From Tolypeutes matacus (lineage: Eukaryota; Chordata; Mammalia; Cingulata; Chlamyphoridae), in NCBI GenBank assembly GCA_026826555.1, contig JAKSZT010054582.1:220258-284257 (forward strand): 64,000 nucleotides of DNA. Direction: 5' to 3'. The position numbers and the translations under genes were made by a program. This document shows, one piece after another, positions 46,847 to 58,814 of this stretch (its first letter is position 1; every line of letters begins with the position of its first letter). The notes below the pieces were generated by a model. The model was not told where the DNA came from. It saw nothing but the letters and a program-made list of their open reading frames with translations, and made no database searches.

Positions 46847-49570
46847 TTCCACCTTTCTTATTGGTTGTCTTTAGTAAATTTTACGTAGCTGCTCTCTTGC
46901 CCTAACACCCCCAAAATATCCTATGAAAAATCTGAATGTTTTATACATTAGTTTCTCAATTATCCACTAATTTCTTGACTTCGTTTTTGAATGGACCGCT
47001 AATCTTTAAGATTGAGATTAAATTTCCATGTTTTTAAAGCTCTAATTCAATCCATTGATTTTATTTTCATTGATTTAATTTTATTTTTCAATTATTCCTG
47101 AAATAATTCTGGACACAAAATTAGTTAAAAATAATATTTTGCTATGTTAATATGCAAGGTATCTTAAACTTAGCTAAGTAGAACATAAACACAATACAAA
47201 CAGTTAACAGAAACATTGCAATGGCTCACAAGGCTTAACAGACTGAATGAAACTATCATTACTTTGATGTCTGATAAATCACATGTTTTAAATTGGGTGT
47301 ATTTTATGAACATATTCAAAGGAAAAATATCTAGGAAATTTCAGATGCTTGGATGATCATGTGGCGTGGGAGAGAGCAAAGATCATTGGGAGTATCACAA
47401 GAGAAAGAATGAAGAAGAGGAAAAGAAATGAATGGTTCATTCTGGAAACGTCAACATTACTGAGAGACTATAGGAGAGGTGCAGAGAGAGTAGCTAGAAA
47501 AGTGAATGGTAAGTATATCTGAGCCAAATATTAAAAGCCTACTAAGAAGACATTTAAGCATAATTTTGTACAAATGAAATATATTACTGCTTCTTAAAAT
47601 GACAAGTTATATGTGGTATGTTTTTACTCCTAAAGACACAATAGCAGGAAAATATAAATAATTTTTAAAGTACAATTAAATGATTTTTTAATATTATATA
47701 AACAAGTGTGTAAGCTACCTTAACTTTCTATAGGCAATTTTCTATCAAAGAATACATATTCAATGCAATTGAGAAATAAAAATTACACATACACATTAGA
47801 ATCAGGAAATATAAATAAAGAGTGAAATCCTTATTGTTTCACATAATTTTTAAAAATTAAGCTTTGTACTTAGAATGAATGAATGAAAATCATTGGTAGA
47901 AATAAAAATGAATACAACATAGTCAGTTTAATAAGTCTCAGAGACAATGAACAATTTTCAGAGAAACCAATATTAATCAGATCCTGTGACTGGAAGGAAA
48001 AACCTTATATATCCTAAATAACGAGTGAGTAATTAGGTAGACAGGAGCTTTGATATATCCCTACAATAATGCAGTTTCAGATTTCATTGGTTGTCCATTA
48101 TAACATTTTATTATATAAATTATTATATTGTAAAATGAAATTTGTAAGAGTCAGATCACTGTGAAATAGAGAAGAATAATTCATAAATAAATGTGTATAT
48201 ACATACACACATAGATCTCATTAAATGAGCTACCTTCAGTCAATCCAAAGAATTACTACTCATTCACATTATAGGACATTAATTTTCGATATATGAGATA
48301 TGAGAACATTCTAACCAGTTGACTCCAATTATTTCAGTCATAATATATATAATTCTGGCAGGATAGAATAGGGACCTAAAAAGGAGAGGCAGAAAATCTA
48401 ATAAATTTTCACACAAACACCAACAGTAGAAAAAACTAAAGCAGCATCCTGCAGTATGCACATTATCAGAAGGCAGTTGCCCCTGCTTGTTTGCAAAAAA
48501 TAAGTTATAACTTATGCCTTCTGATGTGGTAGGAAGCAATTTATACCATTCAACCATCAGCTGTGGAAACAACACTGACAGCATGTCCTACTTCATGCTG
48601 CATGTGCTGCATACCACATGTGCTTTTGCATAAGCAAGATGTGGGAAAGCATCAGTTCTGATAACATACTTTATTTTTCAATCCTAACTATTCAGAAAAT
48701 AAATCATTTGAGAAGAAATGAGTATGTAAATTACTATGCCATATTTAATATATATATATATATATGAAATATTTGTAAAACAGTTCCAGAATAGAATTTT
48801 CTGCTAAATTAACATTATTTGAGCACCAATATGTACATGGCTGTCCAAAAAAAGATGCAAGCATAAGTATAATTGAATTTTGACTTTGATGAACAATCAC
48901 TGTATTCTCACAAGTAAACAAAAACAAGAGAATATTATCATTGTTTAACATGTGTATATATTTATCCATCTATAAATACATCCTTAAATATGCCAAAATG
49001 TGATCAATATTTTCCTCCATGTTTTATATGTGATACATTTGCTAAATTCTGTGAAGAACACAAATATGAATAAGCAAATTCTGCTCTCAAGGAGATTACA
49101 ACCTTCTTGGAGAGAGGAAAATCATAAATACACACATATACACACATTTTATTTTACAACTACTCATTAGTTTAATTTCAATGTTTGAAATGTGAGGGCC
49201 CAAGTCATTCCTTTTATTACTACTCAATGATTCATGCAGTCAAGACTGTACTCAGAGATGGAACTTGCCTTGTAGTCAATTTTTAACAATGTCTGGAAGA
49301 GTTCATCTGGATTTACATTTAGGAATAATTATTCAATCCTGCAATTCCCTCTTCAAAGGGAAAAAGTCTCCTCTTAATATGATAGATTCACAATTATAAA
49401 TCATTTCTCCTTCATTGGGAGACCTGAAAATTTTGATACATACCTTCAAATTGCTTCAGGAATTATTCTGTGGCTAGTATTTCATGTATCTACTAACACA
49501 AACACACAAAGATTTTTTATTAAGTCTTTGAAGTTAGAGGTCATGCTATAGTTATGTGGATATTAAGTTC
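46847..49570. other. Unassigned AT-rich interval
   Basis: 2.7 kb with no gene, RNA or element that I can name; short (TA)n at about 48750-48764. The longest frame (48279-48584, minus) has no family resemblance or start context. Confidence 0.35.
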
Positions 49571-49580
49571 TGCAGTTTTT

Positions 49581-49888
49581 TACTTATTTATTTTTTAAAG
49601 ATACTTAGATTACATAAAGATGCAAAAAAAATGTAGGGGATTTCCATATGCCCACTCCCTACATTTCCCTCACTTGCTCATATTAACAACATCTTTCATT
49701 AGTATGTTACATTAGTTACAACTAACAACCACATATTGGAGCATTGCCACCAAGTGTGGATTATAGTTTAGATAATAGTTTAAACTCTCCCTTGCACAAT
49801 TTTGTGATTTATGACAAGAAATAAAATGTCCTGTATCTGTCCTTGAAATGTCATTCAGGGCAATTCCAATATTCCAAAAATGCCCCCA
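49581..49888 (-). mobile_element. 5'-truncated L1 3' UTR fragment
   Basis: Same family as 2656-3252, tail first on +. TGCAGTTTTT occurs at 49571-49580 and again at 49889-49898, a 10-bp target-site duplication. Confidence 0.85.
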
Positions 49889-50145
49889 TGCAGTTTTTAA
49901 TGGAGTATCTACTCTACTTTTTAAACGTATCACTTTTCCATGCAATAAAAAATATTTTAACTGTTGCAGCAAAATGCACCCATATTACTAAGAACTTTCT
50001 CTATTATTCAACAGCCCCAATATTGCTTGCACCTCACTAAAATGGTCCAATCTTTTTAGTGGTGTTGTCATTTTCTTTATTAACTCTATATACTTTTCTG
50101 CTTTGCTCTCAGGCTTTAAGTCACTATTCCTTGTGTGAGTAAAAC

Positions 50146-50490
50146 TTAGAGTTGTGTATTTACCACTACCTTTTCCACTACCCATTCCATGTTCCCTTTA
50201 CCCTCAGCAAGCACCTTAACTAGAAATAGTTCTTTTCTTGGTGGGCTGACCCAAAATTTCATTCCTGAAGATTCTGGACCATTGTTAGTTCTTTCTGGAT
50301 GGAGTTGTTGCAGTTTTCCATTGATTTTAATCACAGGGCATGGTAGTTCTAAGAGATACCCTAGAGCATCTCCTATATTCCAGGCAAACCCTTCTTTACC
50401 TCCGTTATCTTGATGCAGCCCTATTTTTGCTGGATAATTAGGAACTTTCAATGCATAATTTCCCAGCTGTGGATCACAAGACATTGACAA
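50146..50490 (-). pseudogene. ERV-L pol C-terminus with dUTPase-like region
   Basis: An uninterrupted 114-codon stretch resembles the end of ERV-L pol, where these viruses carry a dUTPase that lowers dUTP during reverse transcription. The NGGKEGFAWNIGDALG stretch corresponds to a late dUTPase motif, followed by the CPVIKINGKLQQ segment typical of ERV-L. The earlier dUTPase motifs that bind substrate are not visible in this frame, so activity is excluded. The frame ends at 50146; related sequence continues in another frame to about 49990. Confidence 0.75.
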
Positions 50491-51817
50491 GATAGCAGGC
50501 CAAGTGTTGATCTTATTTTTTGCAAAATGAAAAGGAGGACAGGAATGTTAAACATTGTTTATCTCACATAATTTCTGATAACATTAGGTCTTTTTAATTT
50601 ACAAATGAATTATATCAGTTCTTTTCATAATAAATCACGGTAAAAAAAACAAAGGGAACAGTAAAAGAAATTTTCTTTTCATATTCAAACAAATGAGATA
50701 GTATATAAGTTAAAAGAATATTGAAATATAAGAGCAGAATTCTAGACCTTTCAACAATTAAGCAAAATATGTTTATTGGGAAGATAAACTGTGGTTGAAT
50801 TAAAATTTTATATGACAATCTATGTTTCAATCAAATTTACATCTTAAGCAATTAACATTTTGTTTGTCCTTTAATGGCTAAATAGTTACTCAATTCATTG
50901 CTTTTGGAAATCTAATTTCTTGGCAATACATATGTTTTTCCATTCCCTCAAAAATCTCTGGAGGGGTCACTTATAGTTAACATAGATGGCTCATAAAATG
51001 TTTCAGTCTTATTGGCTCAGAGATTGTTTGAACAACTAGCAAAACTGAAAGAGTCATTTTCCTCAAAACTCCAGAAATCTCTTAAAGGGATGCAGTAGGT
51101 GGGCAAGTGCTAACTCAAGAAAACTCAACATTAAAAGTGGTAGGAGAAGTTTGTGTTGCCCTTGATATCCTCTCTTTTACACTCTCCCTGATATACTGTG
51201 AGCCAGCTTGTGCTCTCATTGAGGGTACCTCTCCCTGTTCCAGCAAGAACACAGTTGCATACTGGGATGCCATTATGCTGGTCTCAGTCAATTGGTTGGC
51301 ACCCTGAAGCAGTTAACTAGGATATTCTTTTCGGGCTTGTTCTCCCAGAACTTGCCCTGCAGACAGATGCAGTTTGTGAACAGCTAAAGCAGTATAAGAA
51401 ACAATGTAATCAAAATAGCCTAAGGTAAATGATAATCTGCTTTAGATAATAAAATTGTGTACCTGGGATTGAAAGAAATCTATTTTAATAGGGAGAAGTG
51501 GATGCATTTCAATGTTTGTAATTTGGGGAATTCCTAAGGCCATGAACAAATGCTACACACAGGCTCAGAAGAAACTAAGAGGCCCTTAACTTTACATTTA
51601 GCTCAGACTAAATTTCTTGATAGGTAGGCTAGATTTTGCAGTAGAGTAAGGGCCAACAGAGAGCTAAATTGCAAAGTCTATTAAAGGGGTGTTTCCTGCA
51701 TTGGTTTATTGGTTTTGTTAGCTCCTGGCACTCAAGGAAATTTCTGTCACATCTTTGGCTGGTTACAAACATAAGAAACAGACAGCTCAGAAACTAAATC
51801 ACAGAATTAACACTTTA

Positions 51818-52030
51818 TTTATTTTTTTTTTATTATGGGTAAAAATCAAAATTCTCACAATACATACAAACATTTGCAAAATGATATATAAATATATATG
51901 CATATATGTGTATTTGCTTACAAAAATGTTATTTATATATATATATACATACATATATTTTAAGAGGTGCTTAGATTACCTAAAATATTACACGGAACCC
52001 ACTGGGATTCTCATGTTGCCCACCTCCCAC
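51818..52030 (-). mobile_element. Small 5'-truncated L1 carrying only the 3'-terminal module
   Basis: 213 bp of the copy-1 type L1 3' end, flanked by AACACTTTA at 51809-51817 and 52031-52039, a perfect 9-bp target-site duplication. It is inserted in the ERV-L remnant and nearly identical to 42711-42920. Confidence 0.88.
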
Positions 52031-52088
52031 AACACTTTAAAATATTAAAATGTGTATGGTGTAAAAAAAGTTCACTCAATTTTAAGGT

Positions 52089-52760
52089 TTATTGAGTCAG
52101 ACAACAACAGTTTATGATGAGCAACTGTGGTTTCATGGTAACTTGGTGGCCCATTGTTAAACAATCAGCCTTACTAAGACCCACTATGAGGTGAAAGCTG
52201 TTTCTCAAAAGTAGAATAGTTAATCTGCACATAATTGCAGAACTTTGCTCCAAAATCCTAAGGGTCTGCACTGTGAGCCTTTTCGGACCAGCAAAAGGCT
52301 CCAGACACAGCTCTGTTTGCTACTAACACATCCAGCAGCTTTGGCCTGTTGGATCATACAGCACAAGTGGCAGAGCAGCTTGCACAGTAGCCTGGACCTG
52401 TTGCAGAGCCTCTTTTTTTCCAGGCACCACTCAAAACTAGCAGCTTTACAGGTCATTGCAGAAATGGATTGTGTATTTTGCATAGCACACAAAATAAAGA
52501 ATATGTTGTCTCCAAAATCCAAAGAGGCCAACAAGGCATTATGCCTCTTTTTGGTGTTAAGAAGGGCAGATGTCATAGCTCGTCCTTCACCTTAGAAGAT
52601 TTCGAAATGCCATTACATCTGTTTTCTGCACAGGCCTAAAAGGAGAGTTGAATGGAGATGTGGTGGGAATCACCACTCCTGCAAACTTCAAGTCCTTGAT
52701 GATGGCACTAATTATTGAAATCCCTCCAAGAATGAGGCAATGCTTTTGATTTACTAATTT
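52089..52760 (-). pseudogene. ERV-L pol: RT amino end joined to RT connection/RNase H
   Basis: From about 52760 down to 52620 the minus strand resembles the amino end of ERV-L reverse transcriptase (IKDLKFAGVVIPTTSPFNSP). From 52576 to 52089 it resembles the connection/RNase H start (CRPLGFWSKVLQLCAD, then LTMGHQVTMKP in another frame). The RT palm with the catalytic Asp pair, normally several hundred bases, is absent between them, so an internal deletion has occurred. Several stops are also present. Confidence 0.7.
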
Positions 52761-52761
52761 G

Positions 52762-53010
52762 CTAGACTTGGCCCTTTTCTACCATATTATTTCTCATTCT
52801 ACAAGTCAGCCAAGAATCCTGGGGATTCTGCCAGTTGATGAGTAGGTTTATTATAATTATGCATTCTGGAACTGGAGGTATAACTACAGAAAGGATCCAG
52901 TGAACTTCTGTGAGAAGTAATGGAGGTAAAACTCCATTGCCCACCTTACCATCATAAGCCCGTATTCTGATTTTTGAACCCCAATGATGTTTAGGTACTC
53001 CATGACCCAC
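52762..53010 (-). pseudogene. ERV-L pro/pol junction remnant
   Basis: 83 open codons on the minus strand. The segment VVIPPVPECIIIINLLINWQ matches the ERV-L stretch between protease and reverse transcriptase. It runs directly into the RT-like sequence below 52760. Confidence 0.65.
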
Positions 53011-53850
53011 TAGCTAACAACAAAGGTCTGTGTGAGTTGGACTATTTTGATTACTGCTTTGAGTCTGCTGTCAATTTTGGTTGCCATGCCACCTTGTCTT
53101 TGGTGATTAAGTGCTGCCAACCTGATATCTGATCATCATCACAGTGATTAAGCATGGAAATTCAGTGATAGTAGTTCCCACAGTATTAGCTGACCTATGG
53201 AGAAGAGCAACCACTGAGCTCTTCAAGGATGTTGTTTATCTCATAAATTTATTCTTCACAGTCTTGGTGAAAGTTGAGTCCCATGCCCATTCCTAGGTAA
53301 AAGGACATAGATTTTGTGAGAAGGCTGGAAGGGAGATTAATAGTATAAAATTTTGGATGTTTAGTGCTATGTTTCCTCAAAGGGATCTGTATATCCCTTA
53401 ATTCAAGAGTCTCTGGGAACGTAAATTTTATCAAGTCTGGGAATTGTTTAAAGGGCTGTGAATCTCTATTTTGAAGTCAAGGTTATATTCTTTTGCACTT
53501 GATCTAGAACTGTTCTTATACAGATTAGGTAATAATTTTGTAGACTGCCTATATATTTAAACTTCTATGTACTCCATTACCTACTAGCTAACATTATAGG
53601 TCTGTGTGACACAGATTGCTTTGAGTTCACTTTCCATTATGATAGCCATGTCTACCTTGTCTTTCACAATTAAGTGCTACCACTTGGCTTCTGCAAACTT
53701 GGGATCCAATCATCCCCATTGTGCTTAATTATTCCATTTCAATGACAGCAGTTTCCACAGTAAAATCTGACCTACAGAGAAGAGGGAAATCAGAGCTTCT
53801 TCAGAGATGATGGTGTTAGTCTCAAAAACACATTCTTCAAATTCCTGCTA
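52995..53850. repeat. Direct duplication inside the ERV-L (52995-53280 and 53568-53850)
   Basis: Both units contain, in order, 'actagctaaca', 'ggtctgtgtga', 'ccttgtctttg/c', 'ttaagtgct', 'cttcttcaca/acattcttca' and a 'gaagag' block. The spacing is about 573 bp. Divergence between units suggests an old event. Confidence 0.7.
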
Positions 53851-53899
53851 AAAGTCATACACTCTGGACATCTTGGAGTGTGTGATCAGGTTTTACATG

Positions 53900-54600
53900 A
53901 TAAATCCATTCTAACCTTCCAATCTCTCTATGCCTTTGATTCCCTTATATAAATTATACCAAGGCAGTCCTGTCAATATGACCTCAGGTAATATCAGCCA
54001 CTTTTTGGTACATGTTTCAACCAGCCACATAAAATTTGTTAGAGCCCTATCTATCCTACAAGCAACATTGCTGAATCTATAATCTCTTCTTAATGGGCCC
54101 ATATCAATAAATTCAGCTTGATCCAAATTTATATTCCTTCCATCATTTTCCCACACCTTTAATTTCCATTACCACACATATTCCCCTGATTTCTGTCGAT
54201 GTAAATTATAAAACTCATGAATTTCTTTTGGAGTATAGTATAACAAAACAATTTGTACCTCATGTTTTGGGGCCTGTTAGGACATCAGTCTAGTTATAAG
54301 TTTGTATGAAAAGATGGATGGTTCGAGTGGGTCATAGGAAGAAGTAGAAGTGACTTGCAACCCAATTACCTCAAGACATTTCAGTTCAGTTTCATCTGGT
54401 GAAACAGGATTAATCTCTCCAGACAGAAGAGTGATGACTTCCCCAAGGGCCGTTTCTTCAGGGGAGGTGATTACAAGCTTGTCAGGGTTAATCTCTTCAG
54501 GTGGACTTTGGATGGCAACTTCCTCAGGGCAGACTAGAGGTAGAGTGAAGATAAGGTGGTTTTATCCTCAGGGAAGATCATTATAAGTTTATCTATCAAA
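53900..54600 (-). pseudogene. ERV-L gag-like region
   Basis: Upstream of the protease-like part in provirus order. The minus strand at 54350-54600 encodes short Glu/Pro/Ser-rich near-repeats (patterns such as SPEE, LGEVI, SGEINP), as expected for a low-complexity gag segment. At 53911-54156 there is an 81-codon frame without clear motifs. The assignment rests mainly on position. Confidence 0.45.
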
Positions 54601-55240
54601 GATACATTGAAAATTTAGGTTTTCAATGTCCCCATTGCCATGATTATCAATATATGTGACCCCATTCCAATGATCAGGATCACATTCCTTTCCAATAAAT
54701 TCTATAACTTTAACAGCAGACACCCTGCAAGGTTGGGAATTTAGTTTCTGTTGTAATTCTGCTATTCACACTATGAGATTCTGGGTCTGGTTTTCTATGA
54801 CTATACAAAATATGATTTCTTTCAGGGCACACACAGAAATTTTAATACCTTCATTTAGTTTTAAGTTGAACATTTGAAGCCCTCATCTCATTCCTTTCTT
54901 TTATAGCTGTATCCCACATATTTAGGAACAACTACCCATTATCAATCTCTACTTTTTAACTCCACAAAACTCTGTTATGGTATGAAAAACCCTCTCACCC
55001 AGAGTGTTGTGTTCTATAAAGATTTGGATAGACATACTGAGTGGTGATGTTTTGTGCATTTTTATTTCCAAAACTTGCCATGAACTATCAATGGCATTTT
55101 TTGTCATTAGAAATAGAGTCATTAGTGACTTTGACTCTAATCAGAGTAGATAGGCAATTGAAAGAACTCTAGAAATGATTCAGAACCCCCTTTTTAAGAT
55201 TCTGTTTTTCAAGAACCACCCCACTCTTTGTACTAAGTTA

Positions 55241-55675
55241 TATTAGTCTAGATTCTCTATAGAAGCAGAACGGACAGGAGATACCTGTAAATAGTATGAA
55301 ATTTTATAAAATTGTCTCATGTGACTGTGGGGATACACAAGTCAAGATTCTGCAGGGCAGCCTGAAAGCCAAGAACTCCAATGAAAGTTTTTGATGACTT
55401 CCCCAAGAGAAGCTGGCTGGCTGAAATAGAGATGAAAATTCTCCCTTATGACTATTGAAATAATCTCTTTACCTTTTAAAGCCTTTAACTGATTGGATGA
55501 GATTTCTCTCATTGCTGAAAATGTCTTTCATTATAGATGTAATCAGACATAGATGCAATCAAATTTCTGATAATTTAAGTCCATGAAACTCAGTAACAGT
55601 AGGCCAGTGCTTGCTTGAACAAAAGAACTTGGCACCTTTACATGGTCAAAGTGACATATAAACCTAACCATCACA
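55241..55675 (-). mobile_element. MLT2-like LTR, probable 5' LTR of the ERV-L
   Basis: On the minus strand it starts TGTGATGGTTAGG and ends AGAATCTAGACTAATA, the terminal signatures of MLT2/ERV-L LTRs. It abuts the ERV-L internal region at the correct side, next to a primer-binding-like sequence. Length about 435 bp. It lies directly beside the start of duplicate B. Confidence 0.78.
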
Positions 55676-57314
55676 GATTCCATCAAGGCAGAGAAATAAG
55701 TGAATTCATACTTGAGGGAAAGATAATTGAGCTGAGATTTGAACAGTGAAAACTTATTAATTTAAGAATTAGATATGCTATTATATCCATTGACCTTTAA
55801 GAGAGAAAATCATGGGAGGCTACTAGTCTCATCTTTTGGTTTCTACTTTTAAGGAAAAAAGGGAATTCAAGCATATTAGCCTGATATCTAGTTTAGTCTA
55901 TTTTGTTGAATGAATTATAGGTTTGATACTTTTAGGCATAAGTGAGTGTAACCTTATTTATAATATTAATTTCTTTCTTTCTCACAGAAAGATTATATTT
56001 GTTAATTTGTAAGAAATTGATATACCAGGAGATCAACGGGACTGAATCTTTATCTTAATAATTTGAAATCTTAAGAGAACAGTAGAAGCCTTAAAAATGA
56101 TCCTCAAATGCTGTAAATCTTTAATTATTGTAAGAGATAGGTATTTAGACATATATTTGAAGTAGTTTATTCCCCTTTATTTAGAATAATCATTTTAAAG
56201 GATCATAACTGGGAAAATAAATTTTAAGATGTAGCTTAAGTTAGCTTAATTTCTTTATTAGACAACCTGTCATCTACATACAGTTAAGTGCTGTGTCTCT
56301 GAAAATTTGCTTGCTTGTGTTGTGTTATTTTTAAAAGAATTTTGAGTGTATATTTAAACCACACACACTTTTAAATATATGGGTTTTCCAATAAAGATAC
56401 ATAAATTATCTTTGTATAATTAATTATGTAACGAGTTCCTGAAAATTATTGTATTGTATCTCAGCTTCACCATTGAGAATTGATTCATTGATCACTTTGT
56501 TCTGTTGTGATTGATCTGGTGGAGAAATAGGACAAGAATCCTTTCTGGGACAATAGTAAATTTTGTAAAAGTAAACAAACATCCACCCTTAAAATCTCTT
56601 CAAGTCAACAAAACTTAGAAGAAAAATAAACAAAGCAGAATAAATAAGGCTTAAATACATCTGTTCTCATTGTTTAGCCAGATTCTTAGACACTCAACAA
56701 ATATTAACATATCATCTCAATATATTTTGGGGATATTCAGAATGGATCTAATCAGTTTTTGTAACAGGACAGTAGGAAGAAAATAATGGAATAAAAATCT
56801 CTGTTGTTCATTCAAACATTGCAAAAGGCATCTCCGGAAGATGGATATTACAATATGATGGTACGTGGTACAAGAAAATAATATTTGGGAAGTCCTTCAC
56901 AAGGATTCAGGAAGAACAATTCATAATGAAAGCTGAAGACTATCAATGTCAATATGAGGTTATATCAAGTCATTGAATCCTGAGGACATGGCCTCTAATT
57001 ATAGTTAGTGAAAATCAAATTATCCAAAGACTAATAATATAAATTTAAGTTTTTTAATGAATATTTTATATGGATCAATTTGAACATAGTCATAGGTATA
57101 TAGCTGAGCAAATTTATCTACATGTGAAAATGCTGCATTGGAGGTTTGAATAAGGCTGTCTTTGGAAATATTCTAAGATATGTAAACAGCATTAACTAAA
57201 AACAAGACATTTATTCCCTAGTTTCTGACAAGAGATATATTGACCGATCCTCAGCCTTATTCTGAGCTTTACTCAATGCTAAAAAAAATGTACTTTAATT
57301 ATGAATCAATTTCT

Positions 57315-58814
57315 CTCAAACTTATTTTTCATCACTTCTTTAACATTTTTTTTTCTTTAAACTGTAAATGATGAAACTCAGAAAACACAATAGTGTAAAA
57401 TATAGATAGTATCATATCATGGTTCAAAGAATAGCTGGAACTTGGCTTCACATACTTGAAGGGGATGTCCCATGATAAATTTGTACTCCAGTTAGGTGAA
57501 AGACACAAGTGGAAAAAACTTTCTACCTCCCTTCGGCAGAACACATCTTCAGAATGGACAAAAGAATGAAAGCATAGGAGATCAGGACTATTAGTATAGT
57601 AGTTATCTCAATAGAGCCCACAAAGTAGAAGAGTAGAAGCTGTTAGATGTGAGTGTCAGAATAAGAAATAATGAGGAATGCATGAAGTTCAAAATACATT
57701 TCTAATTTCACTGGATGCACAGAAAAATAAGCTAAAAGTAGTCATTGTGTTATGTAGCTTGCAAAGTGCCATCATCATAGGAAGCAATGGTGAGTGGCAC
57801 ATAAATTTGGGGTAATATGTTAACTGAATAGAGAAGAATATTGTAGATTATTACATAGTGATCATAAGCCATTGCAATTAACAGAAAACTTTGAGTAGTG
57901 TGGCAGTTTGGCATTATTTATGAATCCCAGAAATAGATATTGGATTATGTTTGTGAACTGGTCTGTACCTGGGAATGATTAAATTATGATTAGGGCTTTT
58001 ATTGGACCACATCAGTAGGGGAAGGGGACTTAGAGAGAAAACTACATGGCAGAGAAGAAAGTTGGAGTTTTGATGCTGGAGTTTTGACCTGGAGCCGAGG
58101 AAGTGAATACACAAGAGAAGAACACAGAGGAATAAAGACGGCTCTTTGGACATAGCAGAAGTCCCGGGAAGAGAGACAGAGCCATTTGCCTGATAGTCTA
58201 CAGCTGGCCTTGTGGAGAGAGCACAGAAGCTGAGCCAGGAGAGAGGTGGAGCCCCAAGAAGAAAGGAAACCAAGAAGCCTGAATTCTTGGCAGACTTCAG
58301 CAGCCATCTTGCCCCAACACATGGCAATAGACTTTGATGAGGGAAGAAATTTATACTTTATGGCCTGGTAACTGCAAGCTTCTACCCTAAATAAATACCC
58401 TTTATAAAAGCCAACAGATTTCTCATATTTTGCATTAGCATGCTTTTGGCTGACTAATACAAGTCATACCCAAAGTAATATATTTTTATAAAAAGATATA
58501 TATTTTTGAACATCAAAGTTATGAAAGAACTTTATTCACTTCCACAAAATTGACATACACTATCAGGGTGATAACTGAAGAATAGCAGTCATGAAGAATG
58601 ACAATACACCCAGAAAATGGACCACATGGTTGTGGAGCCAGCAGTCTTCAATGACCAATAGAACCAGTGCCAAATTCCCTATCAGAGTAAAAAGACATAT
58701 TGCTAGAAATAGTAAAAACAGGGAGATTTTCAGGTTTTTGTTATCTGTGAAGCCCATCAGTACAAACATTGTGATTTCTGTCACATTATTCAATGGACTA
58801 TTATATGGCTCCAT
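57315..58814 (-). pseudogene. OR5T-like: Olfactory receptor pseudogene OR5T-B, split by a solo LTR
   Basis: Start Met at 58814. The N-terminus has a glycosylation site in NNVTEITMFVLMGFTDN, then TM1 with LIGNLALVLLVI (GN motif kept). A frameshift near TM2 ends the frame at 58563. The solo LTR (57899-58461) falls in the TM3 region equivalent to the [10 protein letters not shown] stretch of OR5T-A. On its far side 57332-57544 encodes the TM6-TM7 part (KYVKPSSSYSLNHD, MILSIFYTIV). The PMLNP box is destroyed. Without the LTR the length is about 310 codons. With at least three frame breaks plus the insertion, it is a clear pseudogene. Confidence 0.85.
57899..58461 (+). mobile_element. Solo LTR of the TGTGGCAG...CTAATACA family, inside OR5T-B
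   Basis: 563 bp, TG...CA ends, with AATAAA-type signal in 'ctaaataaataccc' near 58388. Flanks AGTAG and AGTCA match at three of five bases. OR5T-A shows the uninterrupted site ('actcagtagtcccaaaag', 28507-28524), so the insertion followed the OR5T duplication. Confidence 0.85.

Larger units (their letters stand above)
49990..55240 (-). mobile_element. ERV-L provirus internal region, decayed
   Basis: On the minus strand, starting next to the LTR at 55241-55675, come a primer-binding-like 'ttagtacaaagagtgggg', then gag-like, protease-like, pol-like and dUTPase-like remains in ERV-L order. All frames are broken. There is a direct duplication of about 280 bp (52995-53280 and 53568-53850), and most of the reverse-transcriptase core is missing near 52580-52620. 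A small L1 is inserted at 51818-52030. The 50500-51800 stretch should hold integrase, but I cannot recognise it. No 3' LTR is seen. ERV-L elements have no env gene, and none is seen here. Confidence 0.75.

Noticed and set aside
57914..58327. Open frames of 137 and 107 codons on the minus strand
   Set aside because: They lie antisense within the solo LTR; the same region in the LTR at 41732-42243 has different frames.
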